A DNA stretch of 64,000 nt from Hydrogenovibrio crunogenus (GCF_004786015.1 NZ_CP032096.1:2046001-2110000); one strand, 5' to 3'. Counted from the stretch's first letter, positions 36,760-47,400 are shown. A program made the numbers and translations. The notes: generated by a model not told the origin, from the letters alone.

Positions 36760-36882
36760 AGCTTCACTCTGTCCATTTCGATAATTACATGTATTCTAAA
36801 CGCTAATAAAAAGGTTCAACAGTATTTTATTTCAATCTATACGTTCTAACCCATAGACTGCTTTTCAAGCACCACAGCCTAT

Positions 36883-36902
36883 TTATGATAAGCTTATCAT
36901 AA
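36883..36902. promoter_or_regulatory. Perfect 20-bp palindrome between pyrC and yidD
   Basis: TTATGATAAGCTTATCATAA, fully self-complementary, 36 bases before the yidD ATG in the divergent gap. It looks like an operator; the pattern is near, but not equal to, a Fur box. Confidence 0.6.
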
Positions 36903-36938
36903 TCGTTTCAAATCATTCCCAACTGTTTAGAGTACATT

Positions 36939-37214
36939 ATGAACCCTTTTAAATGGCTGATCATCTTGCCTATCCGCTTCTACCAGCTTTTTATCAGCCC
37001 GTTACTTGGCCCTCGTTGCCGGTTTTACCCGACCTGTTCTCACTATACGATCGAGGCGGTACAAAAACATGGCGTGTTTTGCGGCTTATGGCTGGCAATC
37101 AAACGAATTGCAAAGTGTCACCCAGGAAACCCTGGTGGGGTTGACCCTGTGCCAGATTGTGGCTGCCATACCAATAAAGAAACCTCTTCAAAGGAAGGTT
37201 CAGAGAAAACTTGA
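36939..37214 (+). CDS. yidD: Membrane protein insertion efficiency factor
   Basis: 91 residues. The near-complete family signature is visible: [30 protein letters not shown] and [14 protein letters not shown]. YidD aids insertion of inner-membrane proteins with YidC. It normally sits between rnpA and yidC; here it stands alone before ppk. Confidence 0.95.
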   Translation: MNPFKWLIILPIRFYQLFISPLLGPRCRFYPTCSHYTIEAVQKHGVFCGLWLAIKRIAKCHPGNPGGVDPVPDCGCHTNKETSSKEGSEKT

Positions 37215-37231
37215 TATTGCTTTCTCTGAAA

Positions 37232-37251
37232 AAGTCATCTCAGCGTCATTT
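37232..37251 (+). promoter_or_regulatory. Candidate PhoB box before ppk
   Basis: Two GTCAT repeats (37234-37238 and 37245-37249) 11 bases apart, the period of a Pho box, with half sites AAGTCAT and GCGTCAT against CTGTCAT. A TATCCT at 37260-37265 could be the -10. Confidence 0.45.
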
Positions 37252-37379
37252 AAATCCGATATCCTATTTTTAATGTTTTCAGCTCGAACCAAAACGAGTA
37301 AAATCAAGGAATCGCCCTGTCAAAACAGGACCGTGACATCTTAACAATAACCCCCTAAAACAATAATAAAGAGGACCCT

Positions 37380-39491
37380 ATGCAAACCGAAGCGACGCCA
37401 GACACCCCTTACATCAACCGAGAAAGAAGTCTGCTTGAATTTAACCGTCGTGTTCTGGCGCAAGCTAAAAACCCTGAAATCCCTTTATTAGAAAGATTGA
37501 AGTTCCTCTGTATCTCCAGTAGCAATATGGATGAATTTTTCGAGGTACGACTGGCAAGCTTATATGAGTTAAGAAACGATCCAGCAGCTCGAACGCAGCC
37601 TGATAATATGGATCCGCAAGATGTCATTGATATGCTTTCTGAAGTCGCTCATGACTTGGTCAAAGACCAGTACCATACCCTGAACAACATCCTGATTCCG
37701 GACCTAGAAAAAGAAAATATCCGCTTTTTACGCCGTAACCGGTGGACAGATCAACAAAAGGAATGGATACGGGAATATTTTATCCAGTCGTTACAGCCCG
37801 TCATGAGCCCAATGGGGTTAGACCCCTCTCACCCCTTCCCGAGACTGTTAAACAAGAGTTTAAATTTCATTGTTTCTCTTGAAGGGAAAGATGCCTTCGG
37901 ACGCTCGAATGGTTTGGCGATTGTGCAAGTACCGCGCTCTTTACCTAGAATTATCAAGTTGCCCCCGGAAGCGACCGATGGACCGAACGACTTCGTTTTC
38001 TTGTCCTCAGTTTTGCACTCCAACGTATCGAACCTATTCCCTGGCATGACAGTGACCGGCTGTCACCAATTCCGTTTAACACGCAATACTAACCTCTTTA
38101 TCGATGAAGAAGAAGTAGACGATATCATGAGTGCATTGCAAGGTGAATTAACCAGCCGTCAATATGGTGGCGCCATTCGCCTAGAAGTCTCGGATCAGTG
38201 TCCGAAAAATATGTACGAATATCTGCTGGACCAATTCGACATGAATAACGACCAGCTGTACATGGTTAACGGGCCAGTTAACTTACATCGTTTGAACGCG
38301 GTACCAGACTTGGCCAAACGGCCCGACCTGCTGTTTGCACCCTACTCACCAAGACAGTTAAGCATTAAAAAGAAAAAACAAGCCGGGTTCAAACTCTTTA
38401 GCCGAAGTAAACAGCCTGAATCGTTATTTGAACAAATTCAGCGCAAAGATATTTTATTGCACCACCCTTACGATTCTTTTACGCCCGTTATTGAATTTTT
38501 ACAACAGGCTGCCAAAGATCCGAATGTACTTGCCATTCGGATGACACTCTATCGAACCGGTGAGAAATCTGCCATTATTGATGCTTTGGAAAAAGCCGCT
38601 CGCAACGGGAAAGAAGTCACCGCGGTAGTGGAATTAAGAGCGCGCTTTGATGAAGACAACAACATCATTCAAGCCAACCGTTTACAGGATGCCGGAGTCA
38701 ACGTTGTATATGGTGTCGTAGGATATAAAACCCATGCCAAGATGATCCTTGTGGTACGTCGCGAAGAAGATCAGCTCAGACAATATGTCCATCTTGGAAC
38801 AGGAAACTACCATCACATCACAACCCGCTTCTATACCGATTTTGGTCTTTTTTCCGCCAACCCGTCAATGGGGCGAGATGTATCGAAAATCTTCCAGCAA
38901 TTAACCAGTTTAGGCGATACCAACAACTTATTGGTTTTATTGCAATCGCCCTTTACCTTGCAACCCGGCATGGTGAAACGCATTCAGAGAGAAGCAGAAA
39001 ATGCTCGCCTAGGAAAATCGGCACGTATTATTGCCAAAATGAACGGATTACAAGAACAAGGCATCATTGATGCACTTTATGAAGCGTCTCAAGCCGGCGT
39101 TAAAATAGACCTGATTATTAGAGGAATTTGTAGTCTTCGTCCAGGTATTCCAGGCTTATCTGAGAACATTACAGTGACCAGCATCATCGGACGTTTTTTG
39201 GAACATCACCGCGTTTACTACTTTGAAAACACGGATGGCAACCCGGAGCTTTTCTGCTCAAGTGCTGACTGGATGCGTCGCAACTTATTCTCCCGAGTGG
39301 AAACCTGTTTCCCAATTTTAGATAAAAACAACTTCCAGCAAGTCTATACCGAAGGACTTGCCATTTACTTGGACGACAATGTCGGTGCATGGATACTTCA
39401 GCCGGATGGTTCTTACTTGAAAAGAGAGCCTCAACAAGATGAGCCACCCTTCAGCGCGCAAGACTGGTTAATTGAAAAATACTCCAGTTAA
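37380..39491 (+). CDS. ppk: Polyphosphate kinase 1
   Basis: 703 residues, full length. N-terminal ERSLLEFNRRVL and SSNMDEFFEVR, the phosphohistidine motif GYKTHAKMI (about 452-460), the second histidine HLGTGNYHH and the C-terminal SADWMRRNLFSRVE are intact. It polymerises the gamma phosphate of ATP into polyphosphate at the membrane. ppx follows on the same strand but a hairpin separates them. Confidence 0.96.
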   Translation: MQTEATPDTPYINRERSLLEFNRRVLAQAKNPEIPLLERLKFLCISSSNMDEFFEVRLASLYELRNDPAARTQPDNMDPQDVIDMLSEVAHDLVKDQYHTLNNILIPDLEKENIRFLRRNRWTDQQKEWIREYFIQSLQPVMSPMGLDPSHPFPRLLNKSLNFIVSLEGKDAFGRSNGLAIVQVPRSLPRIIKLPPEATDGPNDFVFLSSVLHSNVSNLFPGMTVTGCHQFRLTRNTNLFIDEEEVDDIMSALQGELTSRQYGGAIRLEVSDQCPKNMYEYLLDQFDMNNDQLYMVNGPVNLHRLNAVPDLAKRPDLLFAPYSPRQLSIKKKKQAGFKLFSRSKQPESLFEQIQRKDILLHHPYDSFTPVIEFLQQAAKDPNVLAIRMTLYRTGEKSAIIDALEKAARNGKEVTAVVELRARFDEDNNIIQANRLQDAGVNVVYGVVGYKTHAKMILVVRREEDQLRQYVHLGTGNYHHITTRFYTDFGLFSANPSMGRDVSKIFQQLTSLGDTNNLLVLLQSPFTLQPGMVKRIQREAENARLGKSARIIAKMNGLQEQGIIDALYEASQAGVKIDLIIRGICSLRPGIPGLSENITVTSIIGRFLEHHRVYYFENTDGNPELFCSSADWMRRNLFSRVETCFPILDKNNFQQVYTEGLAIYLDDNVGAWILQPDGSYLKREPQQDEPPFSAQDWLIEKYSS

Positions 39492-39499
39492 AGTGCTTC

Positions 39500-39534
39500 A
39501 ACCTTGCCCTGAACCCGGCAAGGTTACTATTTTT
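39500..39534 (+). terminator. Hairpin between ppk and ppx
   Basis: AACCTTGCC/GGCAAGGTT stem, eight-base loop, then ACTATTTTT. Ends ppk or limits read-through to ppx. Confidence 0.75.
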
Positions 39535-39591
39535 CATTTATTGTAAAAGGGAGTACACTATGCGCCCTTTTTGCCAAACAAGAAGCCTAAA

Positions 39592-41100
39592 ATGACAGAC
39601 ACGACTGAATCACAGAACATTTATGCCGCAATCGACCTTGGCTCCAACAGCTTTCACATGATGGTCGCCCGTGAAGTGCACGGACAACTCCAGGTTATTG
39701 ACAAGCATAAAGAAATGATTCGACTTCGCTCTGGGCTGGATAAAAAAGGCTACCTGACTCCGGAAGCCTTTCAAAACGGAATTGAATGTTTAGAACGTTT
39801 TGGACAACTGATTAAAAAAATTCCCGGTCATCAAGTTCGTGCTGTTGGCACCAATACCCTCCGTAATGCCAAAAACAGTCAAGAATTTTTAAGGCAGGCA
39901 CGCAAGGCTCTTGGACATGAAATTCAAATCATCGCAGGGCAAGAAGAGGCTCGTTTGATTTATTTAGGGGTTGCGCACGGATTACCACAAAACGATGAAC
40001 AACGTTTGGTGATGGACATCGGAGGCGGAAGCACGGAATACATCATTGGTAAAAACTTTAATTACCGACACTTAACCAGTACCGAAATGGGCTGTGTCAG
40101 CATCACTCAGCAGTTCTTTTCAAAACCTGAAATCACTGAAAAACGAATGACTAAAGCCATTTCCAATTGTCGGCAAATCTTACGCCCTCATTTAACCAAA
40201 CTGACCAGCTTAGGATGGGACAGTGCTATTGGAGCCTCCGGTAGCATCAAGTCGATTGGCACGCTGCTCAAAGAGAATGGCTGGACGGAAGGAGAGATCA
40301 CGTTAGAAGGCATGCTAAAACTGAAAGATGCCTTGCTTCAGGCTGGCTCCATTCAAGCCGCCAGTTTACAAGGCCTCAAAGAAGAACGGATCCCTGTTCT
40401 GGCCGGTGGCTTGGCCATCTTAATCGCGACTTTTGAAGAGCTAAAAATTGCACAAATGCAGGTTTCTTCCAATGCTCTCCGAGAAGGTCTGGTATTTGAT
40501 ACCTTAGGGCGCCTGTTCGCAGAAGATGTTCGTGAAACCAGTGTTGCAGCTGCGCAGGCCTGGTTAAAAATTGATACCGAACAAGCCGAAGCGATTGCGC
40601 ATACCAGCAAAATATTTTATAAGCAGGCACATAATATTTGGCAGCTCCATGATGCGGACTACAACTACAAAAAACTCTTGAACTGGGCGGCTCAATTGCA
40701 CGAAGCAGGTATGGCGCTGAGCTATAAACGCTACCGTCATCACAGTGCATATTTAATTGAAAATTCAGAATTAGCCGGATTTACTCAGCAAGAAAAACAA
40801 ATGTTGGCGACCATGCTTCTGAATCACCGTGGTAAATTCGTGCCGGAAGCTTATGAACGGTTTGCCTCACCGCATAAAGAAAAACTGAAATATCTCACGG
40901 TGTTATTGCGTCTGGCGGTTCGAATCCACCGAGGAAGGGAAAAAGATATTCCGGACATTTTGCTTTACACAACAGGTGAAAAGACCATTCATTTATCCTT
41001 TGAAAAGGATTGGTTAAAAGCTCACCCGCTGACACAAATGGACTTGGAAGTGGAAGCTGAACGTTTAGCCGGCGCTGATTTCACCCTGACTTACGAATAA
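39592..41100 (+). CDS. ppx: Exopolyphosphatase (Ppx/GppA family)
   Basis: 502 residues from ATG 39592 (an upstream TTG lacks a ribosome site). Actin-like ATPase motifs AAIDLGSNSFHMMVAR, MDIGGGSTEY and GASGSIKSIGTLL; the C-terminal half is the HD-type domain. It releases phosphate from polyphosphate; GppA activity on pppGpp is also possible. Partner of ppk. Confidence 0.92.
   Translation: MTDTTESQNIYAAIDLGSNSFHMMVAREVHGQLQVIDKHKEMIRLRSGLDKKGYLTPEAFQNGIECLERFGQLIKKIPGHQVRAVGTNTLRNAKNSQEFLRQARKALGHEIQIIAGQEEARLIYLGVAHGLPQNDEQRLVMDIGGGSTEYIIGKNFNYRHLTSTEMGCVSITQQFFSKPEITEKRMTKAISNCRQILRPHLTKLTSLGWDSAIGASGSIKSIGTLLKENGWTEGEITLEGMLKLKDALLQAGSIQAASLQGLKEERIPVLAGGLAILIATFEELKIAQMQVSSNALREGLVFDTLGRLFAEDVRETSVAAAQAWLKIDTEQAEAIAHTSKIFYKQAHNIWQLHDADYNYKKLLNWAAQLHEAGMALSYKRYRHHSAYLIENSELAGFTQQEKQMLATMLLNHRGKFVPEAYERFASPHKEKLKYLTVLLRLAVRIHRGREKDIPDILLYTTGEKTIHLSFEKDWLKAHPLTQMDLEVEAERLAGADFTLTYE
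40555..40563. repeat. CAGGCCTGG copy inside ppx
   Basis: Nine-base core; encodes Gln-Ala-Trp. Tail TTAAAAATTG. Confidence 0.75.
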
Positions 41101-41108
41101 ACTTAATA

Positions 41109-42206
41109 TTAATAGACATCCAACTGAACGCGACGCTGCTTTTTCCAGTCATGCCAAAGCGCTTCAGCCGCTTCTTCTGTCATCCCGCCTTCGGTTTGTA
41201 GAATCGACAGCATAATTTCTTCGACAGAGGTTTTCAGTCGCGTTTTATCGCCACACAAATAGAAAAAAGCACCTTGCTGCAAGAGAGCCCAGATAGCTGA
41301 TCGCTCTTCCCATAATCGGTCCTGAACATACACTTTATGCGCTTGATCTCGGGAAAATGCCGTTCTTAACTGAAGCCCTGCCGCTTTCCATTGAGCCATC
41401 ATGTCTTTAAACAAATGGCTTTTTTCTTCATGGGTTTCACCAAAGAATAGCCAGGCCTGGTGGTTTTTAGCCAACTTTTCATCCAAAAACCATTCTTGTA
41501 AAAACCCAATAAAAGGCGCTACCCCAGTACCCGAGCCGACCATAATGACCGGGGCATGTTGTGCCATCGACTCTTCCAATGCAATAGGAAGTTTAAAATT
41601 ACGGTTTTTACTCAGAGCCACATCAATCTGGTCACCGGCTTCCAGTTCGCTTAAAGCGGTGGTCACCACACCTTTTCGTGCACGGTTTTCTCGTTCAAAA
41701 AAGACCTTTCGGTATACTAAATCAACCCGGTTTTCTCCCACCGCTTTCGGTGCAGAGGCAATCGAATAATAACGAGGCGCTAAAGGCGTTAATAGATTAC
41801 ACACATCAACACCTTTTAAGAAAGGATACGCTTCAAGTAAATCCAAGATATCGCGCCCTTCGGCATACGCCATCATCTCAGCGCGGTCGGCCCAGTCATT
41901 CAAATCATATTGTCTTTTGAGCTTGTTGAGAATGGCGGGATTAAGTTGCGTTAACTCTAAATGATAATGTAAGGCTTCTTTGACCGGCATCTCCCCAAAC
42001 CGTCTCAGTTCAATGAGTTCATTGCCTGACAAGTCGAGCTTTTCTAACACCATCGCCACCATTTCAGGCGAGTTTTCAGCCGAAACCATCAACCAATCCC
42101 CTGGCAAATAGCCCAAAGGGACTTCCGTTTCCAGCCCAATATGGTAAACATCTTTTTCAGGGTGACTCGGGGTCAGCAATTCATTAAACAAAACGGTCGC
42201 TTGCAT
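41109..42206 (-). CDS. CysJ-like FAD/NADPH reductase without flavodoxin domain
   Basis: 365 residues. FAD-binding PRYYSIAS, the KGVVTTALSEL phosphate motif, NADPH motif VGSGTGVAPFIGFLQEW, YLCGDKTRLK and the C-terminal aromatic DVY match the reductase half of sulfite reductase alpha subunit. The N-terminal flavodoxin domain of CysJ is absent. It should transfer electrons from NADPH to an unknown acceptor. It converges with ppx (8 bases apart). A repeat copy inside encodes QAW. Confidence 0.8.
   Translation of the reverse strand: MQATVLFNELLTPSHPEKDVYHIGLETEVPLGYLPGDWLMVSAENSPEMVAMVLEKLDLSGNELIELRRFGEMPVKEALHYHLELTQLNPAILNKLKRQYDLNDWADRAEMMAYAEGRDILDLLEAYPFLKGVDVCNLLTPLAPRYYSIASAPKAVGENRVDLVYRKVFFERENRARKGVVTTALSELEAGDQIDVALSKNRNFKLPIALEESMAQHAPVIMVGSGTGVAPFIGFLQEWFLDEKLAKNHQAWLFFGETHEEKSHLFKDMMAQWKAAGLQLRTAFSRDQAHKVYVQDRLWEERSAIWALLQQGAFFYLCGDKTRLKTSVEEIMLSILQTEGGMTEEAAEALWHDWKKQRRVQLDVY
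41451..41460. repeat. CCAGGCCTGG copy inside the CysJ-like gene
   Basis: Exact copy with plus-strand tail TGGTTTTTAG; coding (minus) strand reads Gln-Ala-Trp. Confidence 0.85.
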
Positions 42207-42307
42207 CCACCTATCCTTATTTTTACTCAGGGTTTTATTATAGAGTTCAAGGAGAAGTATACAAATTTTTCAATCAAGCGAAACAAGAGAAACAAGCAAG
42301 AAGCATC

Positions 42308-42329
42308 GCCGGCTCTATTCAGAACCGGC
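42308..42329 (-). terminator. Hairpin after the small membrane protein gene
   Basis: 9-bp stem GCCGGTTCT/AGAGCCGGC (one G-T pair) with a GAAT tetraloop on the minus strand, 16 bases beyond the stop. No long T-run, so termination is uncertain. Confidence 0.45.
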
Positions 42330-42344
42330 CTAAAGAAGAGAAGA

Positions 42345-42842
42345 TTAACCTCGAATATTTTCAATCAACACCGTCAACCAAGGCGCTGTGGCAAGAATGG
42401 TCACCGCTGACATCAAGCCGGAGATCAGCCCAATACCAATTTGAGGAATTAAGTTATTGTTTTTAAGTTCGACGTCAGACATTTGACGTTCTATCGCACC
42501 AAACACATCTACTTGTTTTTTCAACAATCCGTTCAACGTTCGGATTTGTTTAAAAAGCAGATGTTGCTCTTTCTCCATTTTGGCACGTGATTTTTCAGAA
42601 ACATTTTCCAAATCACGCATCTGAATAGCCAGTTGACCAATAGAAGTATCCATCTGCTTGACAAGATTCTGAACGGCGGTTTTATCTTCTTTTAGCCATT
42701 CGAAATCAGGCGTCACCATGTCAGACATATCCATTGCATCATACTCTTCCGCTTTGGATTGCGCTTTATGACGTCTTAAAGCCTGCTCCAAAAGCACACT
42801 TTTCGACCCTAAAGGTTCGACTTTTCTTAAATCAATCGCCAT
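42345..42842 (-). CDS. Small membrane-anchored coiled-coil protein of unknown function
   Basis: 165 residues from ATG 42842, selected because GAGGA lies 7 bases upstream. Residues about 50-125 are charged and helical with probable coiled coil (MDTSIGQLAIQMRDLENVSEKSRAKMEKEQ). A single hydrophobic segment (about 135-158) lies near the C-terminus, so it is probably tail-anchored in the inner membrane. No family recognised. Confidence 0.6.
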   Translation of the reverse strand: MAIDLRKVEPLGSKSVLLEQALRRHKAQSKAEEYDAMDMSDMVTPDFEWLKEDKTAVQNLVKQMDTSIGQLAIQMRDLENVSEKSRAKMEKEQHLLFKQIRTLNGLLKKQVDVFGAIERQMSDVELKNNNLIPQIGIGLISGLMSAVTILATAPWLTVLIENIRG

Positions 42843-43129
42843 ATCATTTTCCTCATGTCTGTCCATCAAAGAGAATCTCCACTTACTGCTTCGAAAACTC
42901 AAACTTAAAGTGTCAATTTTTTGTCATTTATACATTTCTTAGTCTCTACAATGCATATTGTGTGCCAACATTGAAAAAAGACATGACGATACGAAATAAG
43001 GCGCACTAGGCTTTTGAATTACATGAAAAATTCATTCCTTATATTAAAAATCTTTATCAGCTAATGCTTGAGAAATGTGCAACCCATGATAAGATAAAGA
43101 TTAATTTTTAATGACAATTTGACACCTCA
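42843..43129. other. Divergent intergenic region before pyrE, with long inverted repeat
   Basis: 287 bases without a gene. It holds a 10-bp perfect inverted repeat AATCTTTATC (43049-43058) and GATAAAGATT (43093-43102), 34 bases apart, ending 27 bases before the pyrE ATG. It may be a leader hairpin or operator. No other structure is clear. Confidence 0.4.
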
Positions 43130-43774
43130 ATGAATAAATCTGAATTTATTGAATTCATCATGCAAGCTGGCGTTCTCAAGCTGGGTGAATTCACACTAAA
43201 ATCCGGGCGAAAAAGCCCTTACTTCTTCAACGCTGGGCTATTCAACACTGGCGGACAAATGGCTCAACTGGCCAAAGCCTATGCCGCCACCATTGCAGAA
43301 AGCAAACTGGCGTATGACGTCCTATTTGGCCCAGCCTATAAAGGCATCCCGCTTGCAGCCACCACCAGTGTCTCTTTGGCACAGGACTTTCAGCATGACA
43401 CACCTTACGCTTTCAACCGTAAAGAAGCCAAAGATCACGGTGAAGGGGGCAACATCGTTGGACATCCGCTTGAAGGAGATATTTTAATCATCGACGATGT
43501 CATTACCGCAGGGACAGCGATTCGAGAATCGATGGACATAATTCAAGCGAACGGTGCTCGCCCAGCCGGCGTAGTGGTTGCTTTAGATCGAATGGAAAAA
43601 GGGCAAGGGGAAAAGTCTGCTATACAAGAAGTCGAACAACAGTATGGTATTCCGGTCATCAGCATCATTAACCTAAATGACATTATTGAGTATCTAGAAA
43701 CACATAACCAAGCAAACCAGGCCATTCTAGATTCGATGAAAACGTATCGAGCACAATATGGTATTGTTCAATAG
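43130..43774 (+). CDS. pyrE: Orotate phosphoribosyltransferase
   Basis: 214 residues. [37 protein letters not shown] (flexible loop) and the PRPP motif [13 protein letters not shown] are all intact. It joins orotate to PRPP to give OMP. No clear Shine-Dalgarno precedes the ATG. The SixA-type gene follows by 44 bases. Confidence 0.95.
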   Translation: MNKSEFIEFIMQAGVLKLGEFTLKSGRKSPYFFNAGLFNTGGQMAQLAKAYAATIAESKLAYDVLFGPAYKGIPLAATTSVSLAQDFQHDTPYAFNRKEAKDHGEGGNIVGHPLEGDILIIDDVITAGTAIRESMDIIQANGARPAGVVVALDRMEKGQGEKSAIQEVEQQYGIPVISIINLNDIIEYLETHNQANQAILDSMKTYRAQYGIVQ

Positions 43775-43818
43775 ACAGGACGTCTATCAACACAAACGGG
43801 CTAACATGGATAAATTCA

Positions 43819-44349
43819 GTGAGTAAACAACTGCGCGAATTAATGCTGCTTAGGCACGCCAAGTCTGACTGGAAAGAACCCGAACTTCCAGATAGGGAGA
43901 GACCTATCTCCGATAAAGGGAAGAAATCTGCCTGCAAGATGGCAAATTGGCTCAGTCAGAATAATGTTTTGCCGGATCTGGTTTGGGTTTCCCCCGCCAA
44001 ACGTGCACAACAGACACTAAAAAGACTCAACCTGCCTAAAGAAATTCCCGTTGAAACTCAAGAACTTCTTTACCTTGCCAACACAGATCAGTTAAAAGAT
44101 TTACTATCGAAAATTCCGGCACAATTTGAACGCATCATGCTCATCGGCCATAACCCTGGGTTTGAAAAACTGATGCGACAATTGATGGCAACGGATGACC
44201 CCAGTAAGCCGGAGCTGTTTCCAACGGCAACCTTGGCACATTTTATTTTACCGAACCAATGGCATGACTTATCAACAGGTGATGCCAAGCTGATTAACTT
44301 TATTCGACCCAAGGACATTACACTGGCTTCGTGTAAAGAAACGACTTAA
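43819..44349 (+). CDS. SixA-type phosphohistidine phosphatase
   Basis: 176 residues with a GTG start. LMLLRHAKSDW is the RHG-type catalytic motif, VSPAKRAQQT and LIGHNPGFEKL the remaining phosphate-pocket motifs. The closest match is SixA, which removes phosphate from histidines on phosphocarrier or kinase proteins. Its position just before a chemoreceptor is suggestive but unproven. Confidence 0.82.
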   Translation: MSKQLRELMLLRHAKSDWKEPELPDRERPISDKGKKSACKMANWLSQNNVLPDLVWVSPAKRAQQTLKRLNLPKEIPVETQELLYLANTDQLKDLLSKIPAQFERIMLIGHNPGFEKLMRQLMATDDPSKPELFPTATLAHFILPNQWHDLSTGDAKLINFIRPKDITLASCKETT

Positions 44350-44442
44350 CTTTTTATTATCAATACGTTAGACAGGCACAACAATTGCTAGACCCATAAA
44401 AATACATATTAAATAAATGGATACTCATTGAGGCACCTTGAC

Positions 44443-47400
44443 ATGACAAACCCTAATCGACCGATCATTGATGAATCAGTTACCATTCCTGAGCACTATC
44501 GTATCATCTCCCGCACCGATCTACGCGGAACCATCTTAGAAGCCAACTCAGAGTTTATTGAAATCAGTGGCTATCAAGCCGATGAGATTCTGGGACAACC
44601 TCATAATATCTTGCGTCATCCCGATGTGCCTAAAGCGGTTTTTAAAGATTTCTGGAACACTTTACAAGCAGGAAAGTCATGGACGCAAATTGTCAAAAAC
44701 CGTGCTAAAGACGGCCGACATTATTGGGTCAAAGCCAATGCGGCACCCGTTTTTGAAAACAACAAAATAAGCGGATACATTTCAGTTAGAACCCCCGCTA
44801 CCGAAGAACAAATCAAACTGGCCTCTCAAGCTTATAAAGACATTAATGCCGGCAAACTCATCATCAAAGAAGGCCATATTTATAAAGCATCGGAATACCG
44901 CCGATTGAAAATGAACCCTTTCCGAAAATTCAGCATTCTAGGAAAGCTGGCAACAGCGGGACTTTTCTTGGTTGTCATTGGGTTCTTAGCCAGCGCCTTC
45001 CTAGCCAATTCAACTTATGTTGAAACCGTTGCTGAAAACAGTAAAGTTCGAAGCCAGCAAGTTAAAAAAGACATCAACAACTACATTCAAAAAATGGAAA
45101 AAACCAGCTTAAACACAGCGTTAGGCTTAGCTTCGAATTCCGACATCATTACCGCGCTGGAAAATGGGTCTCACCAAGCCGCAAGAGCAGCGCTGAAAAA
45201 AGAATTAGACTTCATCAAAAAGGTATCAGGACAATCCGTTAGAGCGCATATTCATGATGCACAAGGTCACTCTTTTGTGCGCTCATGGCGTGACAAACAG
45301 GGAGATGATTTAAAGTCATTCCGTTATACCGTCAACCAGGTTAGAGACAAAAAAACTACCGTCATGGGGATTGAGCTAGGTCGTGCAGGTGCTGCCATTC
45401 GAAGCCTGTCCCCGATTTTCAGTGACGATGGAAGTCAATTTTTAGGTTCGGTTGAAGTGGTCTCCAGTATCAAAGCTCTGGTCAAGCATTTCAAAGAAGA
45501 TTCCATCAATTATGTTTCTCTCTTCACCCCTAACGCACTGGATATTGCCATCAAAGCAAAAGACAACCCTAAATTTGGCAATTTGACTTTAGCCAGCACA
45601 AAGGATTTTGCGCCTGAAGCCATCGAGAAATTAAAACAAATTGACCTCAATAAATTGAAAAGCCAAGGAGTCCTAACTACAGCAACGGATTTCTTTGTCA
45701 TGATGCCGATCATTGATACCAACCAAAGCTTAGTTGGGTACCATATCTTTATTGAAGATTTATCGCAGATCAACACACTGAATAAGTTAAGTTTGGAAGC
45801 GGCGATCTCGTCAGTGGTCAAGGTCACGCTTTCCATGTTGATTTTAATCATCATTTTCTTATTGATTATTCGAAGCAGTGTCACGGCGCCTTTACGAAAA
45901 ATCGTCGAAGGAATGAATGAGGCGACTGAGAGCGGAGACTTAAGTACGCGTGTTGATAATTCTCGTTATGATGAAATGGGCGAATTGGCGAAGGCTTATA
46001 ATGATCAAATGCAAGCGGCCCAAATTTCACTCGGTGAAGCGGGTCGTATGTTAAAAGATATGTCCGAAGGACACCTCAAAACTCAGACTGTCATCCCAAT
46101 GGTGGGTGACTTCAATGTTATGAAAACCAACTTGAACGAAGCATCGAGAATGCTTCAAAAAACATTTGGTGAAGTTCGAGGCATTCTAAAAGAAATTCGT
46201 TCCGGAAACTTCAGCTATGAGTCAAATCATGAGACACAAGGAGACTTTAAGGAAGCCATGCAGGACGCAGAAGCGGCGATGGCTATCTTAAAAGGGGTTT
46301 TCTATGAAGTGAATGAATTGATGTCTCAAGTCGCAGAAGGTTTCTTTGGAAGACGAATCACCGCTGAAGCGGAAGGTGAAATCAAAGAACTTAAAAACAA
46401 TATCAATGCCTCTTTAGACCAACTGGAGGCGGTTATTCAAGAAACCACCCAAGTGATGATTGCACAGGGTACCGGAGACTTGAAAAAACGTATTGAGATG
46501 GAAACAAACGGTACACTGGCCGTTCTAAAAGCCGGAATCAATAATTCTGTCACCAACATCGGAAGTTTGCTATCGCAGTCTAACTACTCCATTAAAAAGT
46601 TGTCAGATGGCACCATCAAGATTTCGCAAGACATTTCAGACTTGTCTGCCCGTACCCAACAGCAAGCGGCTTCATTAGAGGAAACGGCTGCGAGCATGGA
46701 ACAAATCACTTCCACTATTCAACAAACGGCGAACAATGCCAGAGAAGCAAATGAAGCGGCAAATGAATCTTTGGTGGAAGCACAAGATGCCAACCAAGTG
46801 GTTCAAAAAACCATTACGTCAATCAATGAAATCAATGAAGCCAGTACAAAAATTTCTGAGATCACCACTTTAATTGACAGCATCGCTTTCCAGACTAATC
46901 TATTAGCCCTTAACGCGGCTGTTGAAGCGGCACGTGCCGGAGACCATGGACGAGGATTTGCCGTTGTGGCAGGTGAAGTCAGAAGCCTTGCCGGGAAATC
47001 GGCGGAAGCGGCAAAAGACATTCGACAATTGATTGATAATACTGTCGAAAAAGTGCATGAGGGCGCTAAACTTGCGGATGAATCTGGTAAAGCACTTGAA
47101 TTAATCAATGACTCTATCGCTAAAATTGGTAATTATGTCAGTGAAATTTCTCAAACAACTGCAGAGCAGGCGAAAGGCGTAGAACAAGTTAATATTGCCA
47201 TCAGCAGCATCGACCAAGTGACGCAACAAAACTCTGCTCTGGTAGATGAAACTGCCGACAGAACAACCGATATGAGCAAACTGGCTGAAGACGTCAACAA
47301 TGTCATCAGCACCTTTAAAATCGACCTGAACCAAATTGGTTTCAGCACAGCCATGCAAACCGGTGAGTTTACCTTTGCCAATGCCAGACGTGCACACAGT

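Noticed and set aside
36883-36902. Fur box reading of the 20-bp palindrome
   Set aside because: The half-sites resemble Fur, but spacing (TGATAA-GC-TTATCA) does not fit the 7-1-7 pattern and neither neighbour is an iron gene.
37120-37138. CCCAGGAAACCCTGGTGGG in yidD as a repeat copy
   Set aside because: It is an imperfect inverted repeat encoding the conserved PGNPGG and lacks the CAGGCCTGG core.
36953-37344. Alternative frames over and after yidD
   Set aside because: They overlap yidD out of frame and lack a start signal. yidD itself matches its family throughout.
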